Below are positions 1-9,138 of a stretch of DNA of 64,000 nucleotides, one piece after another. Made by a program: the position numbers and the translations under genes. Origin of the DNA: an uncultured Lachnospiraceae bacterium. Lineage in GTDB: Bacteria > Bacillota > Clostridia > Lachnospirales > Lachnospiraceae. Location of the stretch: positions 16,727 through 80,726 of the forward strand of contig CAJURH010000010.1 in NCBI GenBank assembly GCA_910588775.1, in the 5' to 3' direction. The notes under the pieces were generated by a model that was not told where the DNA came from, searched no databases, and was given only the letters and a program-made list of their open reading frames with translations. Numbering within the stretch: the stretch's first letter is position 1; every line of letters begins with the position of its first letter.

Positions 1-197
1 CCCAGCCCTTTGCCTGCCTGCCCAACCACGTGGTGGGAAAGGGGGTTATCAAAGAACTGCGCAGACGGTATCCCCAGTCCAACATCGTGGCCATTGACTA
101 CGACCCAGGCGCCAGCGAAGTGAATCAGCTGAATCGAATCAAATTGATGCTGTCCACTGCTCGAAAGAATATGCAGAAGGCTCAGGGAAATCCCTGA
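1..197 (+). CDS. acyl-CoA dehydratase activase family protein, C-terminal end (partial)
   Basis: Only the last 65 codons (frame from base 3) are in the window. The segment has the tail typical of the large 2-hydroxyacyl-CoA dehydratase activase-like proteins: a Cys in FACLPNHVVGKG, then IVAIDYDPGASEVNQLNRI and a short basic end. These proteins carry an ATPase activator that feeds an electron to an iron-sulfur dehydratase; some are fused activase-dehydratase proteins of unknown substrate. The upstream part is outside the window, so neither domain order nor substrate can be judged. The stop codon lies inside the terminator stem that follows. Confidence 0.8.
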   Translation, partial: QPFACLPNHVVGKGVIKELRRRYPQSNIVAIDYDPGASEVNQLNRIKLMLSTARKNMQKAQGNP

Positions 198-206
198 GCC
201 TTCTTT
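177..206 (+). terminator. intrinsic terminator overlapping the stop codon
   Basis: Perfect 11-bp stem AAGGCTCAGGG / CCCTGAGCCTT with a 4-base AAAT loop, then CTTT. The TGA of the activase gene lies in the descending arm, so this gene ends directly in its terminator. Confidence 0.8.
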
Positions 207-438
207 GCCAAGCAATGGCGTTTATTACTTAATTTTCCCCACTTTGACAGCCACTTTTACCGCGCTGGGCTTCTTAAGCTTTTAGCTTTCGTCTTGTCCA
301 CAGACTAAGCGCATACAGCTTTCTTGTCAATGCCAGAATGTTGCGCCTTTAAAATGAGAGTTTTACCCTAATGGTCGCCAGGGCAACCGAAAATTTCTGT
401 TTTATTTTTTACATGTGATTCTTGATCTATGTAAAATT

Positions 439-2409
439 CTATTGTTCCTTTAATTTGAACTTGGAAACCAGATCTTTCAGCATATTGGCCTGACCAGACA
501 ATTCCTCACTTGCCGCAGCGCTTTTCTCCGCGGTGGTCATGTTGGACTGCACCACTTCAGAAATCTGGTCGATGCCGCGGATAACCTCTTCCGTGGCCGA
601 CGCCTGTTTGGCAGAATAATCGGCAATTCCTTCGATTAGCTGGTTCACTTCTTTGGCTTGTTCCACCACAGCCATCATAGACGCTGTGGTATCTTTGGCC
701 ACGCTGGTTCCCTCTTCCACCGCTTCCACAGTCTGATCAATCAAAACGGTGGTGTTTTTGGCCGCTTCCGAAGATCTGCCCGCAAGGCTTCTCACCTCAT
801 CCGCCACCACGGCAAAGCCTTTTCCCGCTTCTCCGGCCCGGGCCGCTTCCACCGCCGCATTTAACGCCAGGATATTGGTCTGAAACGCAATGTCCTCAAT
901 GGTTTTGATAATGCTATGAATCTCTGTTGACTTGCCGCTGATTTTCTGCATAGCCACATTCATCTCCCGCATCTTATCATTGCTCTCAAGGATGCTGCTT
1001 CCCACTTCCTGGGAAATCTGACTGGCTTTTTTGGCTCCCATGGCGGTCTTCTGGATGCCGTCGGACACTTCTCCAATATGGGTGGCCAGCATTTCCACTG
1101 CGTCGTTTTGCTGGAGAGAACCCTGCGAAAGAGTCTGCGCTCCGTCAGACACGTATTTGGCGCCTTCCGACACTTGCCCTGCCGCTTCATTGATCTGCCC
1201 CAAGGTGTCGTTGAACGCGCTGGAAATCGCCTCCAAGGACTCCTTTATCTTGGCAAATTCGCCCACATATTCATGGGAAAGCTGAAAATCCAGATTGCCA
1301 TGGGCAATTTCCTGAAGTTTTTCCGATGCCTCATCGATATAAGCCACATAATCGCGCAACCGCAGCACGGTTTTGCCAAAATTATCCGCCAGCTCACCCA
1401 GCTCATCGTTGGAGCAGTGACGAATGGTCTGATCCAACTGGCCTTCCGCAATCTGAGCGGCCACTTCATTCAGTTCCGCCACTGGCCGGCCAATGATTCT
1501 CCGCACCAGAAGGATAATCAGAACCACCGCCCCGATAATCGCCACTATAGAAACGGAAGCCATCATGCCAGTGAGCGTCAGCAGATCGCTTAACACTTCG
1601 GACCTGGACACATAGGCCACTGCTGTCCAGTCGCTGTCCGGCACCTGCGCCACTTGTATGTACACATTGTTCTCGTAAAGAGATAGCCCGGATTCTTCCT
1701 TTTGTATCTGTTCATTGGCGTAGGCATACATATCTCCATCAAATTCGCTCATGACGCGCCCGGTCATTTCCTTGTCCCGATGTCCCAGGATTGTGCCCGT
1801 CCGGGTATCCACCAGGAAAATCCCACCGTTCTCCTCCAGACGGATGTCCGCCACAATGTCCGCGATGGAATCCAGATATACATCGGCGGCGGCAACGCCC
1901 CGGGTATTTCCTTGCGCGTCTTTCAGCACACCAGAAGCGCCCACCACGTAAGACTGGCTATCCTCGTCAAAATACACATCACCTAGGATGAAGTTCTCCG
2001 ATTGAATGCCGTCCCGATACCAGGATTTCTCCTTAGCGTTAAAATCCGGTCCTGGCACAAAAGACGCGTGATACAGCGATCCATCCGTCAACGCCACATA
2101 CAGCCCTGCCGGATACGCGTCGTTTTGGTCCACGGTATGTTTGATATAAGCTTCCATAGCGGGAATATCCATATTTTCATACTCAATGGTATCCCGCTGC
2201 ATCTCCAGCATAGTCAGCGTTTTGTTCATCCATGCGCCGGTTTCCTGTAACGTCTTATCTGTTGTTTCTTGCAGCAATTTTTCACTCTTTTCCTGCAACG
2301 CGCCCGAAACGCGATTGTATACAATCAGAAGAAGCGCCGCGACCATAAGTATAATGGTCACCATAATCGCCGCAACCAGTTTCTTTGCAATCCCCCTCTT
2401 TGCTTTCAT
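439..2409 (-). CDS. methyl-accepting chemotaxis protein with periplasmic-type dCache sensor
   Basis: Transmembrane chemoreceptor, 656 residues, that would control CheA/CheW. Order: short cytoplasmic N-terminus, membrane segment about 11-33, extracellular double-Cache domain about 40-275, second membrane segment about 280-302, HAMP, then a long methyl-accepting coiled coil with the hairpin-tip motif [20 protein letters not shown]. The sensor has KSWY and a later AADVYLD, which resembles the W-Y...D pattern of amino-acid-binding dCache domains, but a Lys stands where the usual Arg would be; ligand is inference. I choose the ATG at 2409, because AAGGAG sits 8 bases upstream; the GTG three codons earlier overlaps that ribosome site. 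An amino-acid ABC transporter lies upstream on the same strand. Confidence 0.92.
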   Translation of the reverse strand: MKAKRGIAKKLVAAIMVTIILMVAALLLIVYNRVSGALQEKSEKLLQETTDKTLQETGAWMNKTLTMLEMQRDTIEYENMDIPAMEAYIKHTVDQNDAYPAGLYVALTDGSLYHASFVPGPDFNAKEKSWYRDGIQSENFILGDVYFDEDSQSYVVGASGVLKDAQGNTRGVAAADVYLDSIADIVADIRLEENGGIFLVDTRTGTILGHRDKEMTGRVMSEFDGDMYAYANEQIQKEESGLSLYENNVYIQVAQVPDSDWTAVAYVSRSEVLSDLLTLTGMMASVSIVAIIGAVVLIILLVRRIIGRPVAELNEVAAQIAEGQLDQTIRHCSNDELGELADNFGKTVLRLRDYVAYIDEASEKLQEIAHGNLDFQLSHEYVGEFAKIKESLEAISSAFNDTLGQINEAAGQVSEGAKYVSDGAQTLSQGSLQQNDAVEMLATHIGEVSDGIQKTAMGAKKASQISQEVGSSILESNDKMREMNVAMQKISGKSTEIHSIIKTIEDIAFQTNILALNAAVEAARAGEAGKGFAVVADEVRSLAGRSSEAAKNTTVLIDQTVEAVEEGTSVAKDTTASMMAVVEQAKEVNQLIEGIADYSAKQASATEEVIRGIDQISEVVQSNMTTAEKSAAASEELSGQANMLKDLVSKFKLKEQ

Positions 2410-2438
2410 GTTTCCCACTCCTTATCATATATTTTTCA

Positions 2439-2501
2439 TATAGATGATTGCGAAACACCCATTTCATGGCAGAAGAAATAAATGTTTCACAATCGCCTAT
2501 A
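2439..2501 (-). repeat. interspersed palindromic element, copy 1 (short form)
   Basis: Arms GATTGCGAAAC (2446-2456) and GTTTCACAATC (2484-2494) pair with one mismatch, and the outer TATAG/CTATA flanks extend the dyad. Read on the minus strand it keeps the family blocks (T)TATTTC and GAAATGGG but lacks the central GTTTGTTCA...GCCCAAAC part of the longer copies. It lies between the chemoreceptor and the cytidylate-kinase-like gene. Confidence 0.75.
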
Positions 2502-2562
2502 TCTTTCAAACAATAACGCCCGCCAGAACATGTCTGCGGGCGCAAAAAGAGCCTGCGGACAC

Positions 2563-3165
2563 TCATTGGCCGTCGGATGTCTTCTCTCCGGCAAGCCTCC
2601 ATAAAATATCCGTACATGTCTCGATCCCCAGAGACGAGGTGCTCAGAGACACATCGTAATAGTCCGCGAAGCCAAATTCTGTATTGGTATAATAGAAACA
2701 ATATTTTCGACGGGCCTTGTCGATGAGGCGGATTTTCTCACTGATCTTGGATTCCGGCGTATCCGACATGCGCCCTTTCATCCGCTCCATCCGCCAATGG
2801 GGGTCCCCATGGAGAAACACGTGAAGGCAACTGTCAAATTCTTTCAAAATGGTGTTGGCGTTACGCCCCACAATGACGCACCTTCCTTTTTCGCCGATTT
2901 GACGAATTACGTCCTGCTGTATCTCAAAAAGTTTCTCATTGAGCGGTTTATTGTAAAAATCAAAAAGACTCTGTGCAAATCCAAAGTTGATGGGAACTTT
3001 CTCGTCCCATTTGATAATGCTCTCCACGTCCATGTTCGCCAAACGCGCCGCCTGCAAGATAATCTCTTTATCGTAATATTCGTAATTGAGTTTTTTCGCA
3101 AGGGCCTTGCCGATTTCGCCGCCGCCCGCGCCAAATTCACGGCTGATGGTAATAATCCTTTTCAT
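2563..3165 (-). CDS. cytidylate kinase-like family protein
   Basis: 200-residue P-loop nucleotide kinase relative (AAA_26/cytidylate kinase-like family, PF13189). The N-terminus carries the glycine-rich loop ISREFGAGGGEIGKALA, followed by YDKEII, an RQIGEKGRCVIVGR strand-turn and a basic lid region with R-x-x-R-M-K-G-R. These proteins are widespread in Clostridia next to transporters and regulators; the phosphorylated substrate is not established, and true Cmk function is unlikely because the canonical CMP-binding insert is not evident. Start ATG follows AAAGGCGGG. It lies 17 bases after the amino-acid ABC ATPase and may be the last gene of that operon. Confidence 0.85.
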   Translation of the reverse strand: MKRIITISREFGAGGGEIGKALAKKLNYEYYDKEIILQAARLANMDVESIIKWDEKVPINFGFAQSLFDFYNKPLNEKLFEIQQDVIRQIGEKGRCVIVGRNANTILKEFDSCLHVFLHGDPHWRMERMKGRMSDTPESKISEKIRLIDKARRKYCFYYTNTEFGFADYYDVSLSTSSLGIETCTDILWRLAGEKTSDGQ

Positions 3166-3182
3166 ATTGCCCGCCTTTCTTT

Positions 3183-3923
3183 CTACAAAACTTTATTCAG
3201 GAAATCAATGGTTCGCTCTTCCTTAGGATGATCAATGATTTCTTCTGGCGTGCCCTGCTCCACAATGTATCCAGCGTCCATAAACACAATCCGGTCGGCA
3301 ACCTCTCTGGCAAATCCAATCTCATGGGTCACCACCACCATGGTCATGCCGTCAGCGGCCAGCTTCTTCATAACAGCCAGAACCTCGCCTACCATCTCTG
3401 GGTCCAATGCGGAAGTAGGCTCATCAAAGAGCATAATGTCGGGACTCATAGCCAGCGCCCTTGCAATGGCCACACGTTGCTTCTGTCCACCAGAAATCTG
3501 ACTGGGGTACACATCTGCTTTCGCGTCCATGCCCACACGCTTCAAAAGATTCATGCCCGTCTCTGTGGCCTGGGCCTTGGTCATTTTCTTCAACTCCACA
3601 GGAGCCAGCATAATGTTCTCCAGCACGGTTTTATGGGGAAAGAGGTTGAAGTGCTGGAATACCATTCCGATGTTTTCCCGGACTTTATTGATATCTGTGT
3701 GTTTATCCGTCACGTCCTGGCCGTCCACAAGGATGGTTCCCGCCGTGGCCGTCTCCAACTGGTTCAGGCACCGCAGAAATGTGGATTTTCCACTGCCGGA
3801 AGGTCCCAGAAGGACCACCACTTCGCCTTCGTCGATATCCATGCTGATATCCTTCAAAACCTCCAGTTTCCCGAAGCTCTTTTTCAAATTTTTCACATGT
3901 ACTTTTACCTTCTTATCTTCCAC
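3183..3923 (-). CDS. polar amino-acid ABC transporter, ATP-binding protein
   Basis: 246-residue ABC ATPase of the GlnQ/HisP family that powers amino-acid import. Walker [10 protein letters not shown] near residue 39, the family-typical [12 protein letters not shown], signature [15 protein letters not shown], Walker [11 protein letters not shown] and the switch [15 protein letters not shown] are all intact. The start is a GTG at 3923, with GGAGG seven bases upstream; it overlaps the last 11 bases of the permease gene, which suggests translational coupling. Substrate class (glutamine, cystine or similar) cannot be fixed from the ATPase. Confidence 0.94.
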   Translation of the reverse strand: MEDKKVKVHVKNLKKSFGKLEVLKDISMDIDEGEVVVLLGPSGSGKSTFLRCLNQLETATAGTILVDGQDVTDKHTDINKVRENIGMVFQHFNLFPHKTVLENIMLAPVELKKMTKAQATETGMNLLKRVGMDAKADVYPSQISGGQKQRVAIARALAMSPDIMLFDEPTSALDPEMVGEVLAVMKKLAADGMTMVVVTHEIGFAREVADRIVFMDAGYIVEQGTPEEIIDHPKEERTIDFLNKVL

Positions 3924-4581
3924 GGTTCATCCTCCTCTCAATCCTCTTTGCAATTCTGCTTAAGGTGACAATGACCACCATATACATGATACCCACAATG
4001 GCCCATGTCTGAAGACTCTTAAATGTATTTCCCGATATGGTTTTTCCAATGTTGGTCAATTCCGGGAAACCAATTACGGAAAGGATGGAGGTATCCTTTA
4101 ATGTGATAATGAACTGGTTTATGATGGACGGAATCATGGTGCGGATGGCCTGGGGCAGCACTACTTTGCGCATACTCTTTCCGTAGGAAAGTCCCAGGCT
4201 CCGGCTGGCCTCCATCTGCCCTTTGTCCACGCTCTCAATGCCAGCGCGGATAATCTCCGCCATATAAGCGCCGCAGTTCATGGCCAGGGCGATGGTGCCC
4301 GCCTGAAGAGCTGTCAGACGAAAATCCTGGAATCCCAAAGACTTAATTCCCTGGGGCACGCCGAAAAAGATGAAGTACGCCAATACAATCAGCGGCACGC
4401 CTCGCACGGCGTCCACATATATGGTGCCGATACAGTTGAAAATACGGTTTTTTCCAACATTCATCAAAGCGAAAATCATACCAACGATGGCCGCGAAAAT
4501 CAGTGACAAAAGCGTCAAAAGCAGCGTTTTCCCCAACGCTCCCAAAAGCATGGCCGAATATTTTTCAATGATTACGAGCAT
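3913..4581 (-). CDS. polar amino-acid ABC transporter, permease
   Basis: 222-residue inner-membrane subunit of the HisMQ/GlnP family. About five hydrophobic segments, with the EAA-type cytoplasmic loop ([20 protein letters not shown]) that docks to the ATPase. The N-terminus ([14 protein letters not shown]) and the [18 protein letters not shown] segment are characteristic of this family. Only one permease gene is present, so a homodimer is expected. Start ATG has AGGAGG at good distance. A terminator separates it from the binding-protein gene upstream, so its expression is probably lower than that of the binding protein. Confidence 0.93.
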   Translation of the reverse strand: MLVIIEKYSAMLLGALGKTLLLTLLSLIFAAIVGMIFALMNVGKNRIFNCIGTIYVDAVRGVPLIVLAYFIFFGVPQGIKSLGFQDFRLTALQAGTIALAMNCGAYMAEIIRAGIESVDKGQMEASRSLGLSYGKSMRKVVLPQAIRTMIPSIINQFIITLKDTSILSVIGFPELTNIGKTISGNTFKSLQTWAIVGIMYMVVIVTLSRIAKRIERRMNRGR

Positions 4582-4654
4582 GACTTTTCTCCTCCTGTGT
4601 TCATTTTATATAATTATAATGCCATATGAACAATATTTTACCATAAAATTCCCC

Positions 4655-4702
4655 AAAAAACAAGAACGCGAAAAAACCATAAATGATTTCTCCGCGCTCT
4701 TG
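4655..4702 (-). terminator. terminator between binding-protein and permease genes
   Basis: On the minus strand CAAGAGCGCG pairs with CGCGTTCTTG (one G-U pair), the long loop adds GAGAAA/TTTTTTC pairing, and a TTTTTT tract follows. It sits just after the binding-protein stop codon. Partial termination here would give the usual excess of binding protein over membrane subunits. Confidence 0.75.
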
Positions 4703-4723
4703 GTTCATGGCATCTACCGTATG

Positions 4724-5569
4724 CTATTTCAGGTATTTATCGATGATCTCGTCATATTTTCCGTTTGCTTTGATGTTCTTAAGTCCTGCGTTAAACAGAT
4801 CCAACAACTCCTGGTTCTTCTCATCCATGATGGCGAATCCATAAGGCGCACCCTCACTCTCCATTCCCTCTGGAATCTGCAACGCAAGGTCACCCTCTTT
4901 GATAGAGGAAGCCATAATCGGGGTGTCTTCCACACAAGCTGCGCTATTGCCTAAGATAACGTCCTGATACATGGTAGGTGAATCTTCAAATACAGTCACG
5001 GTAAATCCGTACTCGTCTTTCAAGCTGTTGGCAAAGTCCGCGCCCGCCGTGGCGTTTTTCACAGCTACGCTCTTGCCTTTTAAATCCTCAAAGCTCTTGA
5101 TATCGCTGTCTGTGGGCACTACAAATGTCTGGGTTGCATCGTAGTATCCATCTGAGAAAATCCAACCGGAATCGATCCGTTCCTGTTTGATGGTGGCTCC
5201 CGCAATCAAAGCGTCTGCCTGGCCAGCCTGAACCGCCGCCACGCCAGAATCCCATCCCAAGCTCTGCAGATCATATTCGAATCCCTGGTCTTCTGCAATG
5301 GCTGCAAGGATGTCCACGTCAATGCCTACAAACTCGTTGTCTTCATTGGTGTACTCAAATGGCTTGAACACGGTGTCCGTAGCAACCACCCATTTCTTTC
5401 CAGACGCTGCGTCGGCGGCGTCTGTATCCTCCTCAGTGTCCGCGTCGTCCGCTGCCTGGGTCTCCTCCGCCGTTGGCGCATCCTTCGCGTCGTCCGAACC
5501 GGAACCGCAGCCTACCAGCATTCCCGCTGTCATAACAGCGCACAGTAATAAAGCAAGTTTCTTTTTCAT
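4724..5569 (-). CDS. polar amino-acid ABC transporter, substrate-binding lipoprotein
   Basis: 281-residue extracellular binding protein (SBP_bac_3 family). The N-terminus is a lipoprotein signal ending MLVGC, with the lipidated Cys at residue 21, followed by a very acidic 30-residue linker rich in Asp, Glu and Ala. The mature domain has the family landmarks VVATDTVFKPFEY, VGIDVDILAAIAED, GATIKQERIDSGWIFSDGYY and a final NAGLKNIKANGKYDEIIDKY. The SGW/F...D and T-x-x-R pattern is of the polar amino-acid type; the ligand is not determined. First gene of the operon, read from the consensus promoter at 5618-5646. Confidence 0.93.
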   Translation of the reverse strand: MKKKLALLLCAVMTAGMLVGCGSGSDDAKDAPTAEETQAADDADTEEDTDAADAASGKKWVVATDTVFKPFEYTNEDNEFVGIDVDILAAIAEDQGFEYDLQSLGWDSGVAAVQAGQADALIAGATIKQERIDSGWIFSDGYYDATQTFVVPTDSDIKSFEDLKGKSVAVKNATAGADFANSLKDEYGFTVTVFEDSPTMYQDVILGNSAACVEDTPIMASSIKEGDLALQIPEGMESEGAPYGFAIMDEKNQELLDLFNAGLKNIKANGKYDEIIDKYLK

Positions 5570-5617
5570 GGAAATATCCTCCTCTGTTTTTTCAATTCCC
5601 CAAACGCATACTCCATA

Positions 5618-5646
5618 ATTATATTGAAATTCCGTTTTTTTGTCAA
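5618..5646 (-). promoter_or_regulatory. consensus sigma-A promoter of the amino-acid ABC operon
   Basis: On the minus strand TTGACA (5641-5646) and TATAAT (5618-5623) are separated by exactly 17 bases. Both hexamers match the consensus perfectly. It lies about 50 bases upstream of the lipoprotein start codon. Confidence 0.85.
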
Positions 5647-5682
5647 GGGCCGTTCCACCATCACTTCCAGTGCATTCTTAAT

Positions 5683-5747
5683 AAATGATTGCAAACTGCC
5701 CATTTCGCAACCAGATTTTGGGCAAGACAATTCCACGATTACCTATT
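5683..5747 (-). repeat. interspersed palindromic element, copy 2 (degenerate)
   Basis: The left arm GATTGCAAAC (5687-5696) has lost one base. Read on the minus strand the block TTGCCCAAAATC...GGTTGCGAAATGGGC matches copies 3 and 5. The right arm is badly eroded (CGATTACCTATT). It lies between the amino-acid operon promoter and the methyltransferase stop codon. Confidence 0.6.
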
Positions 5748-5762
5748 CCAAAAACAACAAAT

Positions 5763-6545
5763 TCATGGTTTCTTCGCGCAAATGTTTATTCTGCGAAAAG
5801 TTTCAAAACACGTCCCATCCGCCTGCCGCGTCCTGGCGACCATTTTCTCAACCGCTTCCCGGCGAAACGCCTCTTTCTTTTCTGAAGGAACATCTTGAAT
5901 AAACGGCACAATGCTGGGCTGGTCAATCCACTGAATTAATTCATTCTCGTTGGCAAAATACCGATCTTTGTTTTCCTCTGTGATTTGAATTTGACAAAAG
6001 CCCGCCTCCTGGGCCATCCGTTTGTATTCCTTAGCCGAGAGCATCACCCATGGCCACTGAAAATTTATAAAATAAGGTTCATATTCTGGTTCGGCGATGA
6101 TTTCCCGCATCAGCCTGTTAAACGCCGCGCAAGTTCCATTTCCCGCGAAATTCCAGTATATGCTGCCTCCTGGCTTCAGCGCCTGCAGAGAATTTTTCAG
6201 AAGCGAAACGTGGTCTTTTACCCAGTGCAGGGCTGCGTTGGAATAGATGATATCAAATTCATCTTTAAAAGCCATAACGTTTATATCCATCCGGACAAAT
6301 TTCAGATTCGCTCTCTCCAACGCTTTGGCCGTCTGTATCATGCCTGTGGACGCGTCAATTCCCAGAACATTTCCTTCTGGAACCAGATCTGCAAGCCTCT
6401 CTGTCAACGCTCCATCGCCACAGCCCAGATCCAGAATCTTCTCGTGGCCTGTCAGATGTATCTGAGAAATCAGACTGTATCCCCACTCTTTTTGATGTTT
6501 CGAAGCTTTTTTATATTTTTCACCGTCAAATTCATATGTTCCCAT
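5763..6545 (-). CDS. class I SAM-dependent methyltransferase (trans-aconitate methyltransferase-like)
   Basis: 260-residue Rossmann-fold methyltransferase. Motif I is ILDLGCGDGALTERLA, followed by LGIDASTGMI (acidic residue at the end of beta 2), the FDIIYSNAALHWVKDH motif and LKPGGSIYWNF. The NAALHW block and the C-terminal helical part resemble trans-aconitate 2-methyltransferase and related small-molecule enzymes; the substrate is not certain. GGGAGG precedes the ATG and overlaps the stop of the flippase gene 12 bases upstream, so the two are probably co-transcribed. Confidence 0.85.
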   Translation of the reverse strand: MGTYEFDGEKYKKASKHQKEWGYSLISQIHLTGHEKILDLGCGDGALTERLADLVPEGNVLGIDASTGMIQTAKALERANLKFVRMDINVMAFKDEFDIIYSNAALHWVKDHVSLLKNSLQALKPGGSIYWNFAGNGTCAAFNRLMREIIAEPEYEPYFINFQWPWVMLSAKEYKRMAQEAGFCQIQITEENKDRYFANENELIQWIDQPSIVPFIQDVPSEKKEAFRREAVEKMVARTRQADGTCFETFRRINICAKKP

Positions 6546-6557
6546 CTTATCCTCCCG

Positions 6558-8183
6558 TCACCCGTATATTTTCAAAATCCATGCAATCCGCACCAACACA
6601 CTGCCAAATGGAAACGCCTGAAGCTGCTCCTGGGGCACACGGGCGATGATAATATACAGAATAATATACACCGCCGCCGCAATAGGCACCGACACAAATA
6701 GCCCCAGCAAATTCGATGGTATCAAAAGATAGACGCAAGTATACAAAAGCCAAGCGGCCAGAGCCATGGGTATGGACGCTAAAAGGGGAAGCAAGTAGGC
6801 GTCTTTCCATTTATTTTTGTAACCGAGATACTTTTTCATGGATATATCGTTTAAAATGCAGATGATCACGGAATAAATGATAATCGCAATGACCACCGCC
6901 AAAATCCCAAGGCCCGTGGTGAACAGCATCAATATCAGCGAAGACACATCCACCACTAGGGCGATGGCTGCGTTGCGCATGGGCAGGTTGGGCATTCCGA
7001 TGCCCTGCAGCACGCCGTTTGAGATATTGGACAGGCCGTTTAAAATAACTGTAATGGCTCCTACGCTTAATAGCAGCCCGGCAGTGCCGATGGTGTCCGG
7101 AAATAAAATCCGCACAATGGGCTGGGATAATACGGCCAGCCCCACCGCCGACGGGATGGAAATGAACATGGACAACTGCACCGCCTGGTCCACTTTGCTG
7201 TTGGCCAGCTCCAGATGTTCCCTTGCATAGGCGGCGGACACTTCTGGTATCATGGATGTGGGCGCGGCGCTGGACAAAGTCAGCGGAATATTGATGATGG
7301 AAAGAAAATAGATGGAATATTCCGTGTACAGCATACGGATGCCCTCGTCCTCGAATCCCTGATGCCCCAGGATTTCGGAAAAAAGATACCCATCAACGTA
7401 TCCGTTCACATTGTAGATAAAAGAGCTCAAGATAATCGGCGTCACCATCAACAAAATCACCTCAAGCGCTTCCCGGTAGCTCTCCTCCCGGCCAGTTCTG
7501 TCTGAAGCGATCTTTTTGCGGATGATTTTCCGGTTCAACTGATAAACCACCAGTACGAATAATAGCGCCACCAGTACGCCAACCCCTGTGCCGATGGTGC
7601 CGCCAGCGGCGCCCCACCGGTCCATGCTGTCTTTGTCTGCGCCCGCCACAAATTCAATGAAGAACCATGCGGCCAGAATGCTGAAAATGGCATTGGCAAA
7701 CTGTTCCAGAATCTGGGAAATGGAGGTGGGAACCATATTGCGGTATGCCTGAAAATACCCTCGGTACACGCCTAAAATGCCAGACAAGAAAATCGTGGGC
7801 GCCAAAACCCGAAGCGCCAGCGTAGCCCCCTGCTGATTGCTGGGAATCAAGATTCCCGCTCCCACCAGGCAGAAAAAAGCCACCGCACCGCCCATAACCG
7901 CCGCATAAAGCAGCGAGCCTTTGAAGTATTTGTGGGCGTTTCTGTACTCCCCTTTGGCCAGTTTCTCGGCGATAATCTTAGAAACCGCCTGGGGAATGCT
8001 GTAGGAAGCGATCATCAGAAGAATCAGATACGCCTGCTGCGCCAGCCCATAATAGGCCATGCCGTCCGCCCCCACAATATGGGTCAGGGGACTTTTATAA
8101 AGAAGGCCCACCACCTTTGAAATCAATGCCGCCACCATCAGAAAGGAAGCGTTTTTCACCAATACATTGCGTTTGGAACTCAT
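6558..8183 (-). CDS. MurJ/SpoVB-superfamily polysaccharide flippase (YtgP-like)
   Basis: 541-residue polytopic membrane protein with about 14 hydrophobic segments, of the MVF/oligosaccharide flippase superfamily. The N-terminus NASFLMVAALISKVVGLLYKSPLT and the LRVLAPTIFLSGILGVYRGYFQ segment are typical of the YtgP-type putative lipid II or undecaprenyl-sugar flippases in Firmicutes. I start at ATG 8183 rather than the preceding GTG, because GAGG lies seven bases upstream of the ATG. A second member of the superfamily is encoded at 46395, closer to SpoVB. The exact substrate is inferred from the family. Confidence 0.88.
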   Translation of the reverse strand: MSSKRNVLVKNASFLMVAALISKVVGLLYKSPLTHIVGADGMAYYGLAQQAYLILLMIASYSIPQAVSKIIAEKLAKGEYRNAHKYFKGSLLYAAVMGGAVAFFCLVGAGILIPSNQQGATLALRVLAPTIFLSGILGVYRGYFQAYRNMVPTSISQILEQFANAIFSILAAWFFIEFVAGADKDSMDRWGAAGGTIGTGVGVLVALLFVLVVYQLNRKIIRKKIASDRTGREESYREALEVILLMVTPIILSSFIYNVNGYVDGYLFSEILGHQGFEDEGIRMLYTEYSIYFLSIINIPLTLSSAAPTSMIPEVSAAYAREHLELANSKVDQAVQLSMFISIPSAVGLAVLSQPIVRILFPDTIGTAGLLLSVGAITVILNGLSNISNGVLQGIGMPNLPMRNAAIALVVDVSSLILMLFTTGLGILAVVIAIIIYSVIICILNDISMKKYLGYKNKWKDAYLLPLLASIPMALAAWLLYTCVYLLIPSNLLGLFVSVPIAAAVYIILYIIIARVPQEQLQAFPFGSVLVRIAWILKIYG

Positions 8184-8210
8184 CACTTATCCTCGGTTCT
8201 TTTACTTATG

Positions 8211-8233
8211 AAAATCCGCCGCCAAAAGGCGGC
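8211..8233 (-). terminator. putative terminator after ung
   Basis: GCCGCC-TTTT-GGCGGC on the minus strand, followed by GGATTTTC. A second GC-rich hairpin (GCGCC...GGCGC) lies around 8286-8304. It separates ung from the flippase gene; the T tract is short, so termination may be partial. Confidence 0.5.
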
Positions 8234-8311
8234 ATATATTCAAGGATTCCAAGTACGCCCGCAGAACTTTCATTTATGGCGGAGCGCCTGCCCTGCGGGC
8301 GCATGGAAGTT

Positions 8312-8986
8312 TTATATGTTTTCAATCTGCCAGTCAATGGGCGTAAGATTCCGGCTTTCCAAAAAAGCGTTGGTCTGACTAAACGGCCGGCTCCCAAAGA
8401 ACCCTCTCCTGGCAGACAGCGGACTGGGATGGGGCGCTTCCAGTATCAGATGGGCAGAATTATTAAGCATCCGTTTCTTTGCCTGGGCGGGCCGTCCCCA
8501 CAGAATAAACACCATGGGCTGATCCTGGGCGTTTAAAACACGAATAGCCGCATCGGTGAATTCCTCCCAACCCAGATTCCGGTGAGAATTGGCTTGATGC
8601 GCCCGCACCGTCAGCACCGTGTTCAGAAGAAGCACGCCCTGTCTGGCCCATTTCTCCAGATATCCGTTATTGGGTATGTAACAGCCCAAGTCGTCGTGAA
8701 GCTCCTGGTAAATGTTCACCAGGGACGGCGGAACCTCCACCCCTTTTTTCACAGAAAAGCACAGGCCGTGAGCCTGCCCCTGATTGTGATAGGGATCTTG
8801 CCCTAGGATAACTACTTTCACTTTATTCAGCGGCGTAAAATGAAATGCATTGAAAATATCGTCCGCGGGAGGAAAAATCAGCTTGGTCTGATATTCCTCG
8901 TTGACGGTCTGAAACAAACTACGGTAATATGGTTTCTTAAATTCACCCTGGAGGGCGTCCAGCCATTCACCTGCTAATGGTGGCAT
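8312..8986 (-). CDS. ung: uracil-DNA glycosylase, family 1
   Basis: 224 residues, the usual length. Removes uracil from DNA to start base-excision repair. The water-activating motif GQDPYHNQGQAHGLCFSV places the catalytic Asp at residue 64; the uracil-specificity strand VLLLNTVLTVRAHQANSH and the leucine-loop motif HPSPLSARRGFFGSRPFS with the catalytic His are intact. GGGAGAG precedes the ATG. The upstream gap before hisF holds repeat copy 3. Confidence 0.97.
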   Translation of the reverse strand: MPPLAGEWLDALQGEFKKPYYRSLFQTVNEEYQTKLIFPPADDIFNAFHFTPLNKVKVVILGQDPYHNQGQAHGLCFSVKKGVEVPPSLVNIYQELHDDLGCYIPNNGYLEKWARQGVLLLNTVLTVRAHQANSHRNLGWEEFTDAAIRVLNAQDQPMVFILWGRPAQAKKRMLNNSAHLILEAPHPSPLSARRGFFGSRPFSQTNAFLESRNLTPIDWQIENI

Positions 8987-9016
8987 TGCAATCTCTCCCT
9001 TCTTTTGTACGATTTT

Positions 9017-9118
9017 AGGCGATTACGAAGCTGATATTCTGTACACTTGCGTTTGTTCAGCATAATTTGTCTATTTTGCCCAAACTCCGGTTACGAAATG
9101 TACGTTTCGCAATCGCCT
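9017..9118 (+). repeat. interspersed palindromic element, copy 3
   Basis: 102 bp with terminal arms AGGCGATTACGAAGC (9017-9031) and GTTTCGCAATCGCCT (9104-9118), 13 of 15 positions complementary. The centre contains GCGTTTGTTCA, GCCCAAAC and GGTTACGAAATG, shared in order with copies 4 and 5. It fills most of the gap between ung and hisF. Confidence 0.8.
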
Positions 9119-9138
9119 GGAAATAAAACATTCCCGCA

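Noticed and set aside
207..438. Minus-strand frame with DKTKAKSLRSP- and KWLSKWGKLSN-like words
   Set aside because: Interrupted by several stops, no start or ribosome site and no family I can name. It may be an old remnant, but the evidence is too thin for a feature.
658..2250. Plus-strand open frames opposite the first chemoreceptor gene
   Set aside because: They run antisense to a clear gene, have no ribosome sites and mirror its codon pattern. The same holds for the long antisense frames opposite glnQ-type ATPase, leuC, ilvC, hom and the ABC exporters.
8187..8311. Possible second repeat family or small gene between ung and the flippase gene
   Set aside because: Two GC-rich hairpins and a short frame are present, but the sequence does not recur in the window; I kept only the terminator-like hairpin.
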